From Tausonia pullulans (Eukaryota; Basidiomycota; Tremellomycetes; Cystofilobasidiales; Mrakiaceae): 64,000 bases of DNA. Within the stretch, counting starts at the first letter, position 1. The number at the start of each line of letters is the position of its first letter. The position numbers and the translations under genes are program-made. The stretch is from the NCBI GenBank assembly GCA_951802195.1, contig OX637635.1, forward strand, positions 310,001 through 374,000, in the 5' to 3' direction. Of the stretch, positions 32,686-46,200 are shown in pieces. Under the pieces are notes generated by a model. That model was not told the origin of the DNA. It saw only the letters and a list, made by a program, of their open reading frames with translations, and did no database searches.

Positions 32686-35600
32686 TCATTCTCTTCGGCA
32701 GACACCGCGGCCTCCATAGTAGCACTTCCACGTCGTGGGGAGAGGATCATTGCCGTTGGAGCGAAGGGCTCGCCTGATTTGGGAGGTTTGTTTAGAAGAG
32801 AAAATCAGATGGCGACGGCGCAAGGAAAGGACAGAACCTTTGGTGGGCTGGGGTGAGAGCGGGCGAGGGGAGGAGTGGGAGCGCTTGTGCCTCTTCGTCG
32901 CCGGGAGGCTGGGAGATCCGTCCACGCCCTCGGTGGAGGATGGCCTGGAGCGAGAGAGGGTCTCCTGGTTTTGTTGCTGGTTGGGGTGAGCCTGGGGAGG
33001 AAAAGAGAACGGCGCAGGAGAAAGCAGTAGTGAAGAGCGAGGGGAAGTGTCTAGGTGCTGCAGGAGGAGAGGCTGAGGACTGGCAGTAGATGAGGCAGAG
33101 GTAGTGACAGCTGTCTCGGAAAGAGGAGGGAAGTCTGCTGCAGGGGGAGGAAGGTAGGCCAGATGGGCGATTTTGGCTCGAGCGATCGACCGTCGCTTGT
33201 GGTGCGAGAGGTCGATGGTCTCGTCATCAGAGTTGGAGGTGGCAGTTGAAGGGTTGAGGGGGGCAGGATGCCCAGATGAAGCCGTGTTCTCGGAGTCCCT
33301 GGAAAGGGACAAATCAGCTTATTCCTCTTGTCTGTGCAGCTCAAAGAAGGAGAGTCAGCCCCGCTACAGACCTTTCGATTAGCTTCTTAGACTTGGCAGT
33401 AGGCTTTTTCGCCGTCGACGACGGAGAAGGAAATATCACAGGGTCGAATGGAAGGCCTTCGACGATAGCATCAAACTCCGGATCGCCGTAGGAAGAATCG
33501 TCATTTAGTGTCGTCGAGTCCGGGGGCGTCGCGTTACGGTGACCGACATCGATGATGTCAGGAAATTCGGTTTCGTCCGAGCCACGCTGAAGTGAGACGC
33601 TCGGGTCAATGGATGCAATTATAAGGCATGTCGCTATACGCAAACTTACGTTGGGGTAATGCGCGGTAGCAGCCTCCGATTGAAGAGGCGACGGTAAAGC
33701 CGCCGATAGGGGTTGAGGGAGCTGCGGGTGTTGAACGTCCCATTTGAGCTGAGTCTGAGACTTCTTTCCACGCCCCGTCGAGTCAGCAGAGAGCTTGGTC
33801 ATGGTGGTCGACGATGCCAGTTTGGAGCTGTCAATGGCGCTAGCGGTGCGCTGAGCCTTGGTGGGCTTTGGCGGCTTGGCGAGACCGTCGCGACAGCATG
33901 GATGGGTGCACTTCTTGCAGACGTGGTTGCAGCTGAGGAGTAGGAGAAGAGCGTTAGAGACAGAACGAGAAAGGCGAGGGACTCAGCCGCACGCGTAACG
34001 ACCGTTGGAAAGCTTGCGAGGCTCGTCGACCGGAGGAGGTGGCGGAGCGGATCTCTGAACAACTGCATAGGGCGGCTCATCATCAGCTGAGAGGTCAGAC
34101 GACGCCCAATCAAACTAACAAACCATCAGGTTCTTCCTCTTCGTCCATGATCTCCTCAAAAATTTCTGTCGACGGCTTGGGGCGGGTGTCGAGGATTGGG
34201 TACTCGGAGGCTGCGACGTGCTGGGGGTGGTAGGTTGCGTGGGCCTCGATGCCGCCTTGAGAGCAGGCCATCCGCGCCATGTTAGCTTTGCTTCACTCTC
34301 TCTGGGTGAATAACCCTCACTCACTAATTTCATTGCCTGTCAGACGAGGAGCGAGGGACAAAGTATGAACAGTGCTCCCATCTCCGACATGCAAGTCCAA
34401 AACAAGAGATCGGCGCACATGTGATGTTAACGGTGAGTGTTTCTGAGGGCTTGGTGAACTCGGCGATGATCCTGTACGTTTGGGCCTTCTTGAACTTGGC
34501 AATGCCGGCGCGACGGAAATCACAAAGGACGCCCTCGCTCGTAAGGGCGAGGCAAGAGACGCTGACGGGACCCGAGCTCTTCTTCTTCCAAGCGGGACCA
34601 ACGACGACGCTGAAGGTGCACTCTAAATGGACAAAAGATGAGATATTTTCAGCCGAGTAGAGATATCTAGGATGAGGTAGTCTCTCACCGAGCGTGACGA
34701 CGACCGGTCCTGAGCCGTGTTCGGACTCGGTCGAGATTTCCCTGCAAGAGCATTTCAGCGAGATGCTTGCATGGCCCTTCCACGAAAGGACGTACTCAAG
34801 GGAAAGGGTGAACTTGGGAAGAGCCTTGACGGCGTCGACAACCTTCTGGCCGAACGGCGGCTGGTGCTTGAGGAGCCTCTCAATGCGGAAGGGATCTTCT
34901 GCAAGCTTCTCAAACGTGGTAATTCGGTTCTGCTGAAGGACCTGGGGAGAGAGCAGATAGTTAGGCTGGAGCTCAAAATAGACAATCAGGTCTCCCGACG
35001 CACCTGGATGGACTTCTCGCCGATGCTCGGGATCTGCCGAAGGACGGCCGAGCCCCGCTCCCAGGCTTTGCTGTTGACGGATCGGAGGACCTCAAGGCCG
35101 TGCTTGACAAGGATGCCGCTCTCGCGTTGCAGACCTATATCGATGATGGCCTTGCTGATGCGGAAGGCGTGACGGCTGACGGCATGATGTGTGAGAAACA
35201 AGCTAGAATCGCTTTTGATCGCGCTACATACAATATGATGATGGACTCCATGAGAGGTTGATTCTCCGTCTTGAAGTCATTGAGCGATACACAGGCACAG
35301 TTGAGCTGAATGAGGATAAAGACCTTGTCCCTGATGAGAGATTGCAGGTCAGCCAGGCGCGTGTCTCTCAGCCTACAAGAAGAAGGCGGTTGTACCTCGT
35401 GCTCTCGACCTTTTTGACCGGGAAGCGCATATCGTCGCTGTGGCCCACTTTACTGTAGGCCGACTTTTCTGCCGCCCGGAGCCGGACTTCGTCGAACCTG
35501 GATTAGGTGGATCGATGAAGCAAGCTCAATTGAGGGATGAGGGAGCAGTACAAAGACTCACTCTTCGGCTGAACATAGCGCCTCGAAGATTTCACGGATC

Positions 35601-38600
35601 GATGGCTTGTCCGAGAGACTGAGAAGAGTCTTCATCTAGCGAATAGAGCTCAGAGGAAGATGCGGGAATGATATTCGTGAGAAGAAGCGAGTTACCGTTC
35701 CGTAGCCTGGTGGGGAGAACCAAGCTGTCAGCTTGAAGCACCCTCTACAAACTGGTTCTGACGGCTGGGGACTAACGGATGAAGTTCTTGGACATGATGT
35801 CACCGTATGATGACGGCCTCAACATCTTGGCCTCTTCCGGCGTTGCGTCCTCGTCCTCTTCAGGTGTTTTAACGAGTCCGGCCTCCTGAAGCGACTTAAC
35901 GGCGGACTATGGGCCGGAGCGTGAGGTCAATGAGTAGACACAGTAGCGATCTCGCTGGCAAGTATCTACCTTAACGAAAGCTTCCAGTGCCTGGGTGGGG
36001 CTTGAGGCAAGCGAGCCAGTTCCGAGCGCCTTTTGGTAATAGTGCGCGTTCTGGAGAAGCCGAACGTAGAGGAAGGAGCTGTCGTCCAGGGATGATGACT
36101 CGTTCAGCCGTCAACCTGATGTGCTTTTGTGAGTACCAAGGTCCACCCACCCCCTGAGCCAGTCCTGCGCCTGCTCGAGGCTCTTAATCGTGTTGAGCGC
36201 GATCTCCGAGTTGATGTACTCCGTGAGGTTCTGCCAGCAGTTTTGGCGTCAGGGATATGAACTGCGAGAAGGAAAAGTAATCTAGAGCGAACCTCATGTA
36301 GGCAAGATTCGAGGATCGTTCCCCCGCTCGTCATGAGCTCGAACTGATGGGAGTGATCGTCGTCACTTAGTCAACTATATGCAGGCCAGTGGAAAGGACC
36401 AGGCACCTTTCGCTCTTTCTCCGGCTCAGTAACAATCACCGCCACGCCCGTCTTGTCAAACTGCGGCCGTCCAGCCCGGCCGGTCATCTGGAGAACATCG
36501 AGATCCGGGTAGTCGACCATCTCGGCACCGCCCTGGTACATTTTGGTACCCTGAATACAAATTAAAAATGGTTAGAGTGTCGGTGCGAGAGTGTTGGCGG
36601 GACGGACCAAGGGCGTACGAGGATGATTACGGTGTGCGCAGGCAAGTTGACGCCAACGGCGAGCGTGGAGGTGCAGCAGATGACCTTGAGGGAGCCAGCG
36701 AGGAAAGATGCCTCGATCAAGCGACGGTCCTCGAGCTAAGGTGGAAGAACGAGAGATCAGTTTCTGATCTCGCCGGCAAGCAGATCGGACACACCGAGAG
36801 CCCAGCGTGATGGAAGGCGACCCCGGACGAGGCGAGCTCTGCCATCGAAGATCCGCGACTTCATAGTCAGAGACGGTTTAGAGGTGACGAAAAGAGTCCA
36901 TTAACCTTGGAGCTTCGGATCGTTAAAGGTACCGTTAATGCGGGTCCTATTCTGCCATGGAAGGCGAGAGCCGCTCGATTGGGCTTCCTTGAACTGCTTG
37001 ACCAACTGCACGGCAACGCTGCTAGCACCTAGGTGAAAAAGAGGGAGTCAGTCTCCTCCCCCCTCGTCATGCAAAGAAAGGAAGTGCTTGCCCTTCCTCG
37101 TCCTAGGCATACGAGGTGCATGTCAAAATGAGAAACTTTGTGACAATTCGAAAAGTAGCTCACGGGCAGAACACGAGAGCCGGCTTGCCCTCTCCGTGCT
37201 GGACGAGAAGTTCGAAAGCCTTGAATTCGATAGTCTGAGGAATGTCGCCCAAAGCTTTGTCAAGGCTTGCCAAGGGCAAGCAAGGTGGTGAAAAGAACGA
37301 AAACCGGCCTTGACCCATTGCCAGTCATTACTCTTCTTGGGGACCGTCGAGATGTAGCGCTTGAGTTGGCAAGGCCTAAACTCAGGACCGAACTGGGCAG
37401 AGTGGGTTTAGCTCTCGGTCTCATGTCGATCGACTCTGGGGTGATGTAAGCGCCGACTAACCTCAAAGACCTTCGCCGAGCCCATCTTAGACACCTCAGC
37501 CTGCGCACCACCACCCGATTCGCGCGAGAAACGGGAGACGTCCTCCCGAGGGCGAAGCCATTTTCCGACGTCGCCAACGTTCGGGATCGTCGCTGAGAGC
37601 GCGACGAAGCGGATCTCGCGAGCGAGGGACTTCATCCTTGATACGGCTACCTCAAGGACAGCGCCGCGTTTCTCACGGAGGAGATGAACTTCGTCGATGA
37701 GGAAGAGAGCCTGGGATGCGGGGCGTCATAAAGAGGAAAGAGGAGAAAGAAGGGATCGTGGGTTGACGTACCACCCCGCTGAGGAGCTTGGACTCGGGGC
37801 CTTGGTTCTTCCTGATTAATGAGCGCGATAAAGGCCTGAGTGTATTCGAACTGGAAGGTAGTGAGTGCACTGACCATCGCGTGATCGAGTCCCATTTCTC
37901 CGGCGTGGTCACGATGAGTCGCGCTTCGAAGAGTGTCCGGAAGAGGGACTTGTTCCACTCAGTATCTCCCGTCAGCTCCGCGCCTGATTCCAGTCAGGCT
38001 TGTTAGGCGAGCTAGAGGGAGAGTAGAGCCCCATGGACGAACAACGGACGCCGATGCCTGCGAATTTGGCGCTCCAATCAAGTACGCGCTCCGAGCAAAG
38101 AGCCTGTCAATCGCCGCATACGTTAGCACTCATGAGTACGCGTTCTTGCGGCCATGGTAGCTTACCCTCGTCGGAGCGATGTAGACAGCCTTGCCGTCGT
38201 TGCCCGTCTCGAGAAGCCGGATCAACGCCAATTCGAAGAGGACTGAGGCAGCCGCTACCCCTGGCTAAGCGCAAGTCAACTCGCTTTCGGAGATGATCGT
38301 ACCTGTCTTCCCCGACCCCGTGGGAGCTTGCAGTGAAGGCGGAGAATTCAGCGTCAGAAGTTAGGCCACCCAATAGGGCTAGAAGCTCGCCCACCCGAAA
38401 CAACAAAGTTTTCGTTTGTCTTGATCGCCTGCGTGAGTTTAGAAATTGGTTTCCGCCTCAGTATCTGCGCATATAGCAATCCTTCAGTTCACTTGCAGTG
38501 TCGAAGCACCGGCTCTGGACCGCGTTGAAGACGCCGAACTTGAAGAGCAGGCGATAGCGGTCCGCTGGGGGCGGAATCGGGAAACATTGTCATTTCGAAC

Positions 38601-39665
38601 AGATCAGGGTGACAGGGCGCCTACTCACGGAGAGAGCTGACGGGGACGAGTCGCTGACCACGAGTGGGCTCAGAAGGTTGACCCGGGTGGTAGTGTTGGG
38701 AGTGGAGGGTGGGCTGTCCATGTTGAGATTGGGCTGGGACGGGCGTACGTTGCGGAATCGGAGCCTCTTCTGCTGGTATTGTTAAACAGCGGCGGGAGGT
38801 ACCTGTGAAGAGAAGATTATACAGACCTTCATCGATCCCGAGCAGTTCCTGTCCGTCCCCAAAGGCGCGGTCGAACTCGTCCACCGTTTCCTCTTCCATC
38901 CTCAAATGCTCTCTTAACGCCGATCCATAGCCGTAGTTCCTCTGGGTATAGTTCGAAGGTGTCAGATATCTAGCCCCAGCAGGCCTGAAGGTCGACGAGG
39001 GCGGCTGAAAAGGCAACGGCGCAGGGGTAGATGCGAAGGTGGCGGACGGATGTATGCGCTGCGTGGGGGGAGGAGGAGGCGGTGGAGGGAAGGCCCGCGC
39101 CCCTGCTCCTGCTCCTATACCAGCTGCATTGAATGGAGCATAGTGGTTTTTATGGGTGGGAGGAGCAAGGAACGGAGTAGGGAAATTGTGCAGGAAACCG
39201 TTCGGACGATGCTCTCGAGAAGCCGGGGGGGGAGTCGCGACTGGTGAGGAGGACGAGTACGCATCTGAGAGACCGAAGGACGGAGCAGCTTCAACATCAG
39301 GTGCTCTCAAGTCTATTGGAGGTCCTGGCTGTGAGGGCAAGACTTACCGCGGCCAGAGCCGAGCTGATCGAAGCCAGTGAAGGTTGCCTGGCCATCGCGT
39401 CGAGCCCAGCCTTCCAGATGCTTTCGCTGATTGATGAAACTGCTTGGGGGAGGTGCCGGCTCGACTTCCTCGATGTCGTTCAGGTTCTGGCTATTCATAG
39501 ACTGCTGCTCTACTCTCTCTCTTGCGAAGCGAGCCTGGAGAAAACGGGTTTGCAGGTCAGTGTCGAGCTGCGATGTCAGCTCTGTTGCTTTCGGAGGGGC
39601 GAGGGTTTGAGAAGAAGGCAGACCTCAAGAGCTTCAAAGGAGAATTCATCGTCGTCTGGATTCAT
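32686..39665 (-). CDS. HFM1: HFM1/Mer3-like meiotic DNA helicase
   Basis: Ski2-like superfamily 2 helicase that stabilises recombination intermediates and promotes crossovers in meiosis. The start is ATG 39665 ([14 protein letters not shown], exon 39624-39665), then exon 39348-39534; exon 3 begins at 39264. Upstream of the core, [13 protein letters not shown] matches the Q-like motif of the family. Walker A APTGSGKT lies at about 38303-38326, DEVH at about 37681-37708 ([19 protein letters not shown]), SATIPN near 37590 and [13 protein letters not shown] at about 36459-36490. A winged-helix/Sec63-type region covers roughly 34.4-36.3 kb. The C-terminus has the HFM1 cysteine cluster [17 protein letters not shown] (about 33871-33934) after LSNGRYAC. 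More than 20 introns are present, and not all borders were fixed. A disordered tail runs to the stop at 32686. All core motifs look intact. HFM1 is preferred over Slh1/Brr2 because there is a single helicase cassette with this Cys cluster. Confidence 0.87.
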
Positions 39666-40033
39666 GAGAAGAATCGTGAGGAGGCGAGAAGTCCGTGGTT
39701 GTTGGATGGTAAACCTAGAGGTGGAGGGAGTTTCGCAATGGCCGCTCTGAGATGAAGGCGGCGGGCGATACTCGTCTTGACGACTGAAAAAATTCAGTCA
39801 TCTCATTTCAACCTTGCCATAAATCATATCTGAAGAATTGCGGCTGACCACGCGGATATGCGTGAAAGAAATAGCTGCAGACCCCGCGAAACGCGAATGA
39901 TGGATATCGCCACATTGTCCTTCCTCGCCATAACTTCCACGGGCTCGTTCAAAAATTTCAAGCACAAAAGCATATACAGGGAACCCAAATGTCACTCGAG
40001 CCTAATTACCACCACCAGCGCGCGCGTGTATGC
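39666..40033. other. short intergenic stretch
   Basis: About 370 bp between the start of the HFM1-like gene and the end of the O-fucosyltransferase-like gene, both on the minus strand. It must contain the HFM1 promoter. I see no recognisable element in it. Confidence 0.4.
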
Positions 40034-42853
40034 TCAGTCGACTGATATAAGCGAGGAAGAATGTCTGTCAGCCGCTGTCGACACGATGAGCGCAATCGAT
40101 GCAGGCGCGTCAGACTGACTCTTTGTTGTCCGAGGGTCCTTGCCTGCAGTGCGCATCAGACACGACCCAATGTGTCAGCGATGAGCGGCCTAGACGCAAA
40201 ACCAAAGCGTCGACGCACCAAGTGTCGCCCGGTGGTTCACCGCCCCTCCCGCCACGGAACTCAGCGCGTGTCCATAGAAGAAGCTCGACCTCGCCAGTAA
40301 AGTCTGCTCGAGGACACCCAAGACGTCTGTGAAAACCAGCGGCCAAGCGTCCAACTCCCTCCGGTCCTCGGCGGTGAGGAGGTCGGAAATGAAGATGGCG
40401 CCGTTCTGCTTCATGTGCTCTATTACGGTCACATTACGCTCATCGGTGGCGATGTAAAAGCTGCAGGAGAGGATGATCAATATCTGGGTTTCTAGGCTCG
40501 AAAAGAGGGAAAGCTCACGGGTCTTCAGCTTTCGGCGCCTCGAAAAGCTCGAAGTCACGTGTCGGTACGACGCCTGGGACTGGATATTGCTGGATCTTGC
40601 CCGAGGCCTTGATGTCCCTCAATATCCTGGAGCATGCTTGTCAGTAGGACGGCCGAGTAAAATGGCGAAGGAGCAGGCGACTGACTTCTGGCCTTTTTCC
40701 ATCCACCCCTTGATTCGGTCGAAATGCTCGTACGCATCGGTGTTCATGACCCAGGAGTGGTGGATGAAGTCCTGGAAATTCGATAAGCAGAATCAAATGA
40801 CATCAGCAGCCCTCATGCGCTGGCGAACTAGCTTGGCCGTTTTGAACGCACCCCACGTCGCATGTGCGCCGAGGCCCACATCCTCCCGCCAACACGGTCG
40901 TGCATTCGCTTATCCAGCCGGACAGCCATGGCCTGAAGCATGGAGGGAGGCGCAATGCTGAAGAGCGTCATCCGGGCAAAGTTCTGCCGGGCAACCTCCG
41001 ATGTGAAACGGAGCGAGCCCTGGCACAGAAAGAAGAGGTCAGGTATGCCGCAACACAGAAAGAGGAAGGGCGACAACGAACGGGCTTCCTCTGGTAGTGT
41101 GTCTCGCCCTCGAGGAGAAGGACCTCCTCCGAGATGTCTTTATAGTCATCCCACCAGCCCTTCATCCTTTCTCCGAGCGAGACCTGCTTGATCGGCTCGG
41201 TGACAGTGCGGACATACTCCATGCCGCCCCTTTGTAAGGAGTAAAGCGAGTCAGCTTAAAACTATGCGTGCCACTTGAAAGTGACGCCACCACTCACGAG
41301 CCCTGCCACGTCAACAGCGTATACGCCCCAGCAGCCGCGAGCTTCTTCTCCAGCTGCACATCCGTCTCGCCCGACCCAACCCTTCCTTTGATAGTATTCC
41401 AGTCCTCAACGGCATTCTCCGTCATCACCTCCCGGATCTTCTTTCCCAACCCAGTCGTCTTGGCCGTCTCGCTAACCGAGTGCCAATCCAGGGGCATTTT
41501 GTCAACGCGCGAAATTCCGGCGTCGTAGTCTCCGTTGGGGATCACGTGCAGCGAGGGCTTGGAGTCTTTGTGGTAGTTCGTGCGGTCCCAAAAGCCCTTG
41601 GACGTTTCGCGGTCCGCGGGAAGGCCTTGGAGGAGGAGGTAGTCGGCAACGGTCATGATCGGACGAGTCCGACGGATGAGCGAAATGTCGATCATGAGCT
41701 GGAAGAAGGGTCGTAATCAGTCGAAGAACGTCCGGGTGGCTTTGACGGTAGCACGCACCTCGATGGGAATGAGCCAGGCCCACTGCTTCTCGTAAGGCTC
41801 GTGCCGCCACTCGTCCGACTCCAGAGCGTCTCCTCGGTTGACCATCTTGGCGAAAGCTGTGGGGAGGTTGGCGAGCCGTGATGAGCCTATCGCCCACAGG
41901 CATGTATGTGACCTTGTGTCTAACTCGCCAATACCAACCTTGACAGGTATACTTGTCAAACTCGCAGGCACGAGCATATACGAAGGTCGGGACGACGAGT
42001 GTCCGGTCGAGGAGCTCGGCATGGAGGAGCGAGGCCTCGATGATGTCTGAAGCAGCGGTGGGCGGGAAGCAGGAGGCGTCAGCCAGGAAGGGGAGACTGA
42101 CGTCAGAGTGACCAGCAACAGACATCGGATGTTGTTCCCTGTTGACCGACGAGCAAGACTCGGACATCAGTAATTATACCAGGTGAGTGGCTCGAGGCCA
42201 GAGCGTGGACGCACAGCCAAGCCAGCTGTCATAGGGAGCAAGGGCGGGAAGGAGAGACGCGACGGGGGAAGTCAGCCTCGCGTCCGTGCCCGCGATCCTC
42301 GACACCGCTCTTTCCTCGCTCTACCTTCCGAAACTCACAGGGGATAGTCACGGACGTAGAAGCCCTTGGTCTTGCCTACCATCTCCCGGAGGACTTCCTT
42401 CCGCTCCCTACCCTTGCGGACCTCGTCCTCGAGACTGAAGCTGACCCCGCCCTCGTTCACGGTCTCCCAACCGTGGCGTTCCTCGTCGCTCCACCCTCCG
42501 CCAGCGCGCCCCAGTCCCGTCTCAGGCTTGATCGGAAGCGCTCCGCCAGGACCCGCGAGCGGGCGGCCGTCTTGCTTCCAGAGCTCCTCGCATCGGGCGC
42601 GGTCGATGGCACTCGCTGCAGACCCGGTGTAGGCGTCGCTCTGGCTCGGCCGGTACCAGTTGGAGGGTGTGAGGTTGGAGGCGGCTGCTGCGGGTGAGGA
42701 CAAGCCGTAGCCGAAGAAGATGAGGGTGAAGGCGAGCGCGACCGAGACGAGGGGCTTGCGTTTGAGGAACACGGTCACTCGACGGAGGGGTGACGGACTC
42801 GAAGTGGACAAGCCGGTCGACGAGGAGGCGCCCGGGAGGAGCGCGCTCGGCAT
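40034..42853 (-). CDS. O-fucosyltransferase-like type II membrane protein
   Basis: Probable Golgi glycosyltransferase. Start ATG 42853; exon 1 is 42339-42853 with a single signal-anchor helix at residues about 33-50 (PLVSVALAFTLIFFGYG). Next comes a glycine-rich donor-site start, LWLGWNNIRCLLLVTLT, and LLDRTLVVPTFVYARACEFD, a pattern I associate with fungal relatives of PF10250. ISLIRRTRPIMTVADYLLLQ and LLTWQGSGGMEYVRTV follow. An RRGDF motif forms across an intron (AHMRRG then DFIHHSWVMNTDAYEHF), matching the GDP-sugar-binding HxRRxDF of O-fucosyltransferases. The end has SSVAGGAVNHRATL. The last intron decides the C-terminus: splicing at the GTGCGT gives RATLGKDPRT and a stop at 40034-40036 (used here); reading through gives TAG at 40190-40192. 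About a dozen exons. Fold family likely; the sugar and acceptor are unknown. Confidence 0.68.
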
Positions 42854-43278
42854 GGCGGAGAAAAGAGTTCTTGCTAGTGAAACAAAGAGGGTGAGGTGAT
42901 ACTGCTGGTAAGATTCAGAGATTGAACAAGAGGTCGTCTAGCTAGTGGTCGAGGTGAGAGTCGAAGGGGAAGGTGATGCGACGCACCGGTGACGGGCTAA
43001 GGCTCGCTCGCTGGCTCTAGGCGAAGTCACACCCAGTAGTGACACGGGCGAGCCGAGCCCGCCGCCTTACCGCCCGAATCAGCGCCCTCTCTCCCGTGAT
43101 ATCACGTCAAAGGCGAACAGCGGGCAAGCAGAGTCTGTCTTGAGAGAGACTCAGATGGAAAAGGACGAAAGCGGGGGGCAGGCTCAGCCCTGACCCCCTC
43201 GCGACGATCCCCCTCCACCCTAGGACGGCGACGACCGCTCCGCCCCGCCTTCTCTCGCATGCTCAGCGATCACCCACC
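42854..43278. promoter_or_regulatory. divergent promoter, O-fucosyltransferase-like / cullin
   Basis: A 425-bp region between two divergent ATGs, with no open frame of note. The cullin side (about 43180-43278) is C-rich, as expected for a 5' leader. No defined binding site was identified. Confidence 0.45.
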
Positions 43279-46200
43279 ATGGACGCTCTCGCCTTCGAAC
43301 CGTTCCCCGTCGTCAACAATGCCTTCACAGAGGCTGCCGCCTTGGTCGACGGCTCGACGACCTCCTCGTCCTCCAAGCGAGGAGGAGCTCGTCGCATCGT
43401 TAACCTCGCTCCAGCGCGTGCGTTCTCCCCCGATCTCTCCATGCTCTCCCTCTGTCTCTTCTCCGATCATCATTTGAAGCTCACAAGTCTTTTCCACAAG
43501 TCGCCCAGCAGACTTCTCTCGACGCGGGCTCGACCCTCCTCCCAACGCTTCTCCAGTCAATCTCGCTACTCCTCTCTCCGACGGCGACGTCCGACTTCGC
43601 CCCGCTCGCCCAAGTCGTCGCCAAGCTCCATGCCCCGCTTGAGTCACTCCACGGAGCATGCAGGACGCTTGTAGTCGCCCATGGTAAAGGTGAGGTTATC
43701 TACGAGGGGTTGAGGGTTGAACTCGAGAAGAGCGCCGGAGGGTTCGTCCGCGTCTGGCGCGACGTGGCGGGGGACAAGGAGGGCGATGAGTGGATCCAGA
43801 CAGTCGTTGATGGCTGGGATTGGTGGTCGGAAAGGATCGTGAGTCACTCCCAAGCGGTAGATGAATACCTACTAGATCGATGGGCTGACCCTGAACGTCC
43901 AGGACCTCGTCCAATCTGTCCTCCTCCCTCTCGATCGGTCCTACGTCCTCGCGACGTCGGGCTCAGTCAGCATCCTGTGAGTCGAGATGACTCTTCTCTT
44001 GCCTGACCTTAGCTCAAATTCTACTGCTTCTATTCCTAGGGATCTATCCCGCAAGATCTTTCACGACACCGTTTTTGCGCCCTCGTCAAGCGCGTTCTCT
44101 AAGACGATTGCTGCTCTCGTCCGATGGGTCACTCAGGCCCGCAACCTTGGGTACATGTGTGGCTGGTCTGAAGTTCTTGAAAGAGTGAAATGCTAACCGT
44201 TCTCTGTCTCTCCAGCTCGCTCCCCTCCGAGCCTCTTGTCACAGCTCTCGTCAAAGGCATCCTCACGACCCTCGACCTCCGCTCAACCCTTCTTCTCCCT
44301 CCCCTCCTCGACGCCACTAAAGCCTACTTCACCACTCAGCAGACGTCCCTCTTTGCTCTCCCAGCTGCCGAGTACATCTCACACGTCTCGGCACTCCTCC
44401 GCGCCGAGGAAACGCGCATGAGTACCGTCTTCGGGCTCGATGCGCGGGCTGGAGGGATCGTCGAGGCCGTGGAGGACGTGATGCTGAGGTCTTGTGGAAC
44501 GGAGCTCATCAAGAGGGGAATCGCCGAGCTCATGATTGGAGGCAAGGCAACCGAAGCTGAGGTTGGTACCGCTGCTGCCCTGGAAGACGCCGAAGACGAT
44601 GAAGGAGAAGGGGACAAGGGGAAAGAAAAGACGAGCGGCAAGACAAAGGGATCTGTCCCGAATGAGGAAGGTCTCAAGCACTTGATCACGCTGCTGAGGT
44701 CGGTGGGGCTTGAGGCTGGTCTAAAGCCGGTCTGGTCGGACTGGATCAAGGTGAGCGAGCGCTCCTTGATGCCTCTGCGGCTCCTCTGGTTGGCTGACCG
44801 TGTTCTGCGTCAGAATCATGTCGAGACGCTTATCAGCGACCCCCAAAAAGGTGGGCCTTTGGCTCCATCTGAGGGCTTCTCGAACTTTCTGACGAATCCC
44901 TTCCTTTCCAGACAATTTGATGGTCGGCTCTCTTCTCACCTTCCGCGCCCAGATCGACTCAATCCTTTCTGGCGCGTTCGCTCTCCGAGGACCTTCGGGC
45001 TCGCTGGATCGCGACCGTGTCCTTGTCGAAGCCGCTCACGCAGCCTTTACGAACGGCATGACCAAGCGCAAGAACAAGCCCGCTGAGATGATTGGTCCGT
45101 CTTCCTTGCCCTTACTCAAACCTGTCTGGTTCCATTTTTACGCTAATTTTGCACACAAACAGCCAAGGCTATCGACCATCTTCTCCGCTCACGCTCGACC
45201 TCCTCCGACACGGTCTCTCAGCAGCTGGACGACCTCCTTACACTCGTTCGGTACACTCGCGACAAGGACGTCTTCAAGGCGTTCTACGTCACTGGCCTCG
45301 CTAAGCGGCTACTCCTGGGTCGGAGTGCTAGCGACGACGCCGAGTTAGGCATGGTAACAAGGCTGAAGAAGGGTTAGTGCTTGGACAGACATGAAACCCC
45401 GCGGCTGGGCTGATCTCTCTCCTCAATTCGCCTCGCAGAGCTCGGAGACGACTTTACCACTGGCGATGGGTGAGAAGCGGACCAGCTTCTCGAGCTGGTG
45501 GTCTTGGCTGATATTCTTCTCCAATTCCAGCATGATGGCCGACCTCAATCTCTCGGCCGAGTTGATGAAGAATTACCGCGCTAAGACGGACCCTTCGGAG
45601 GACATGGACCTCACTGTCTCAGTCCTGAGCAATGCCAATTGGCCGTCGTACCCCGCCCTCGCCGAGGGTTGGGAGAGTTTTCAGCTGCCCCAACCTGTTG
45701 GTGCACCACTCTCAACTGCTTCGAAGATATCCAGCTGATTCCTCCTTCGCTTCAGCTTGAGTCCGCTCTCGACCGCTTCAAGACGTTTTACACCTCGGCC
45801 CACCAAGGTCGCCTCCTCGACTGGCGGTACCAGCTTTTCTCCCTCACGCTCAAGGCCCGCTTCCCTTTGGGCACCAAGGAGCTTTCCGTTTCTCTGTTTC
45901 AGGCAATGGTTCTCTTTCTCTTCAACGATCGCGAGGAGAGTGGGGAGAAACTTGAATGGCAGGAGATCAGGGATCAAACGGGGATTGGTGAGTCCGCTTG
46001 CTAGCTCACAATAGTTGTTTCCAACATTGACTCCGTTTCCCTTTTGCTCGCCTTTAGAGAGTGAGGAGCTCTCGCGGACCCTCCAGTCCCTCGCTTGTGG
46101 CAAGATCCGCGTCCTCGTTAAAGAACCCATTGGCCGCGACGTCAAACAAACGGACCGCTTTTCTTTCAACGTCAAGTTCACATCGGAAAGGGTCAAGCTC

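Noticed and set aside
39325-39347. 23-nt intron, or a start at 39340, in the HFM1-like gene
   Set aside because: 39340 is a TTG, not ATG. An acceptor giving an 83-nt intron (39265-39347) keeps the phase, and in-frame upstream exons reach an ATG at 39665.
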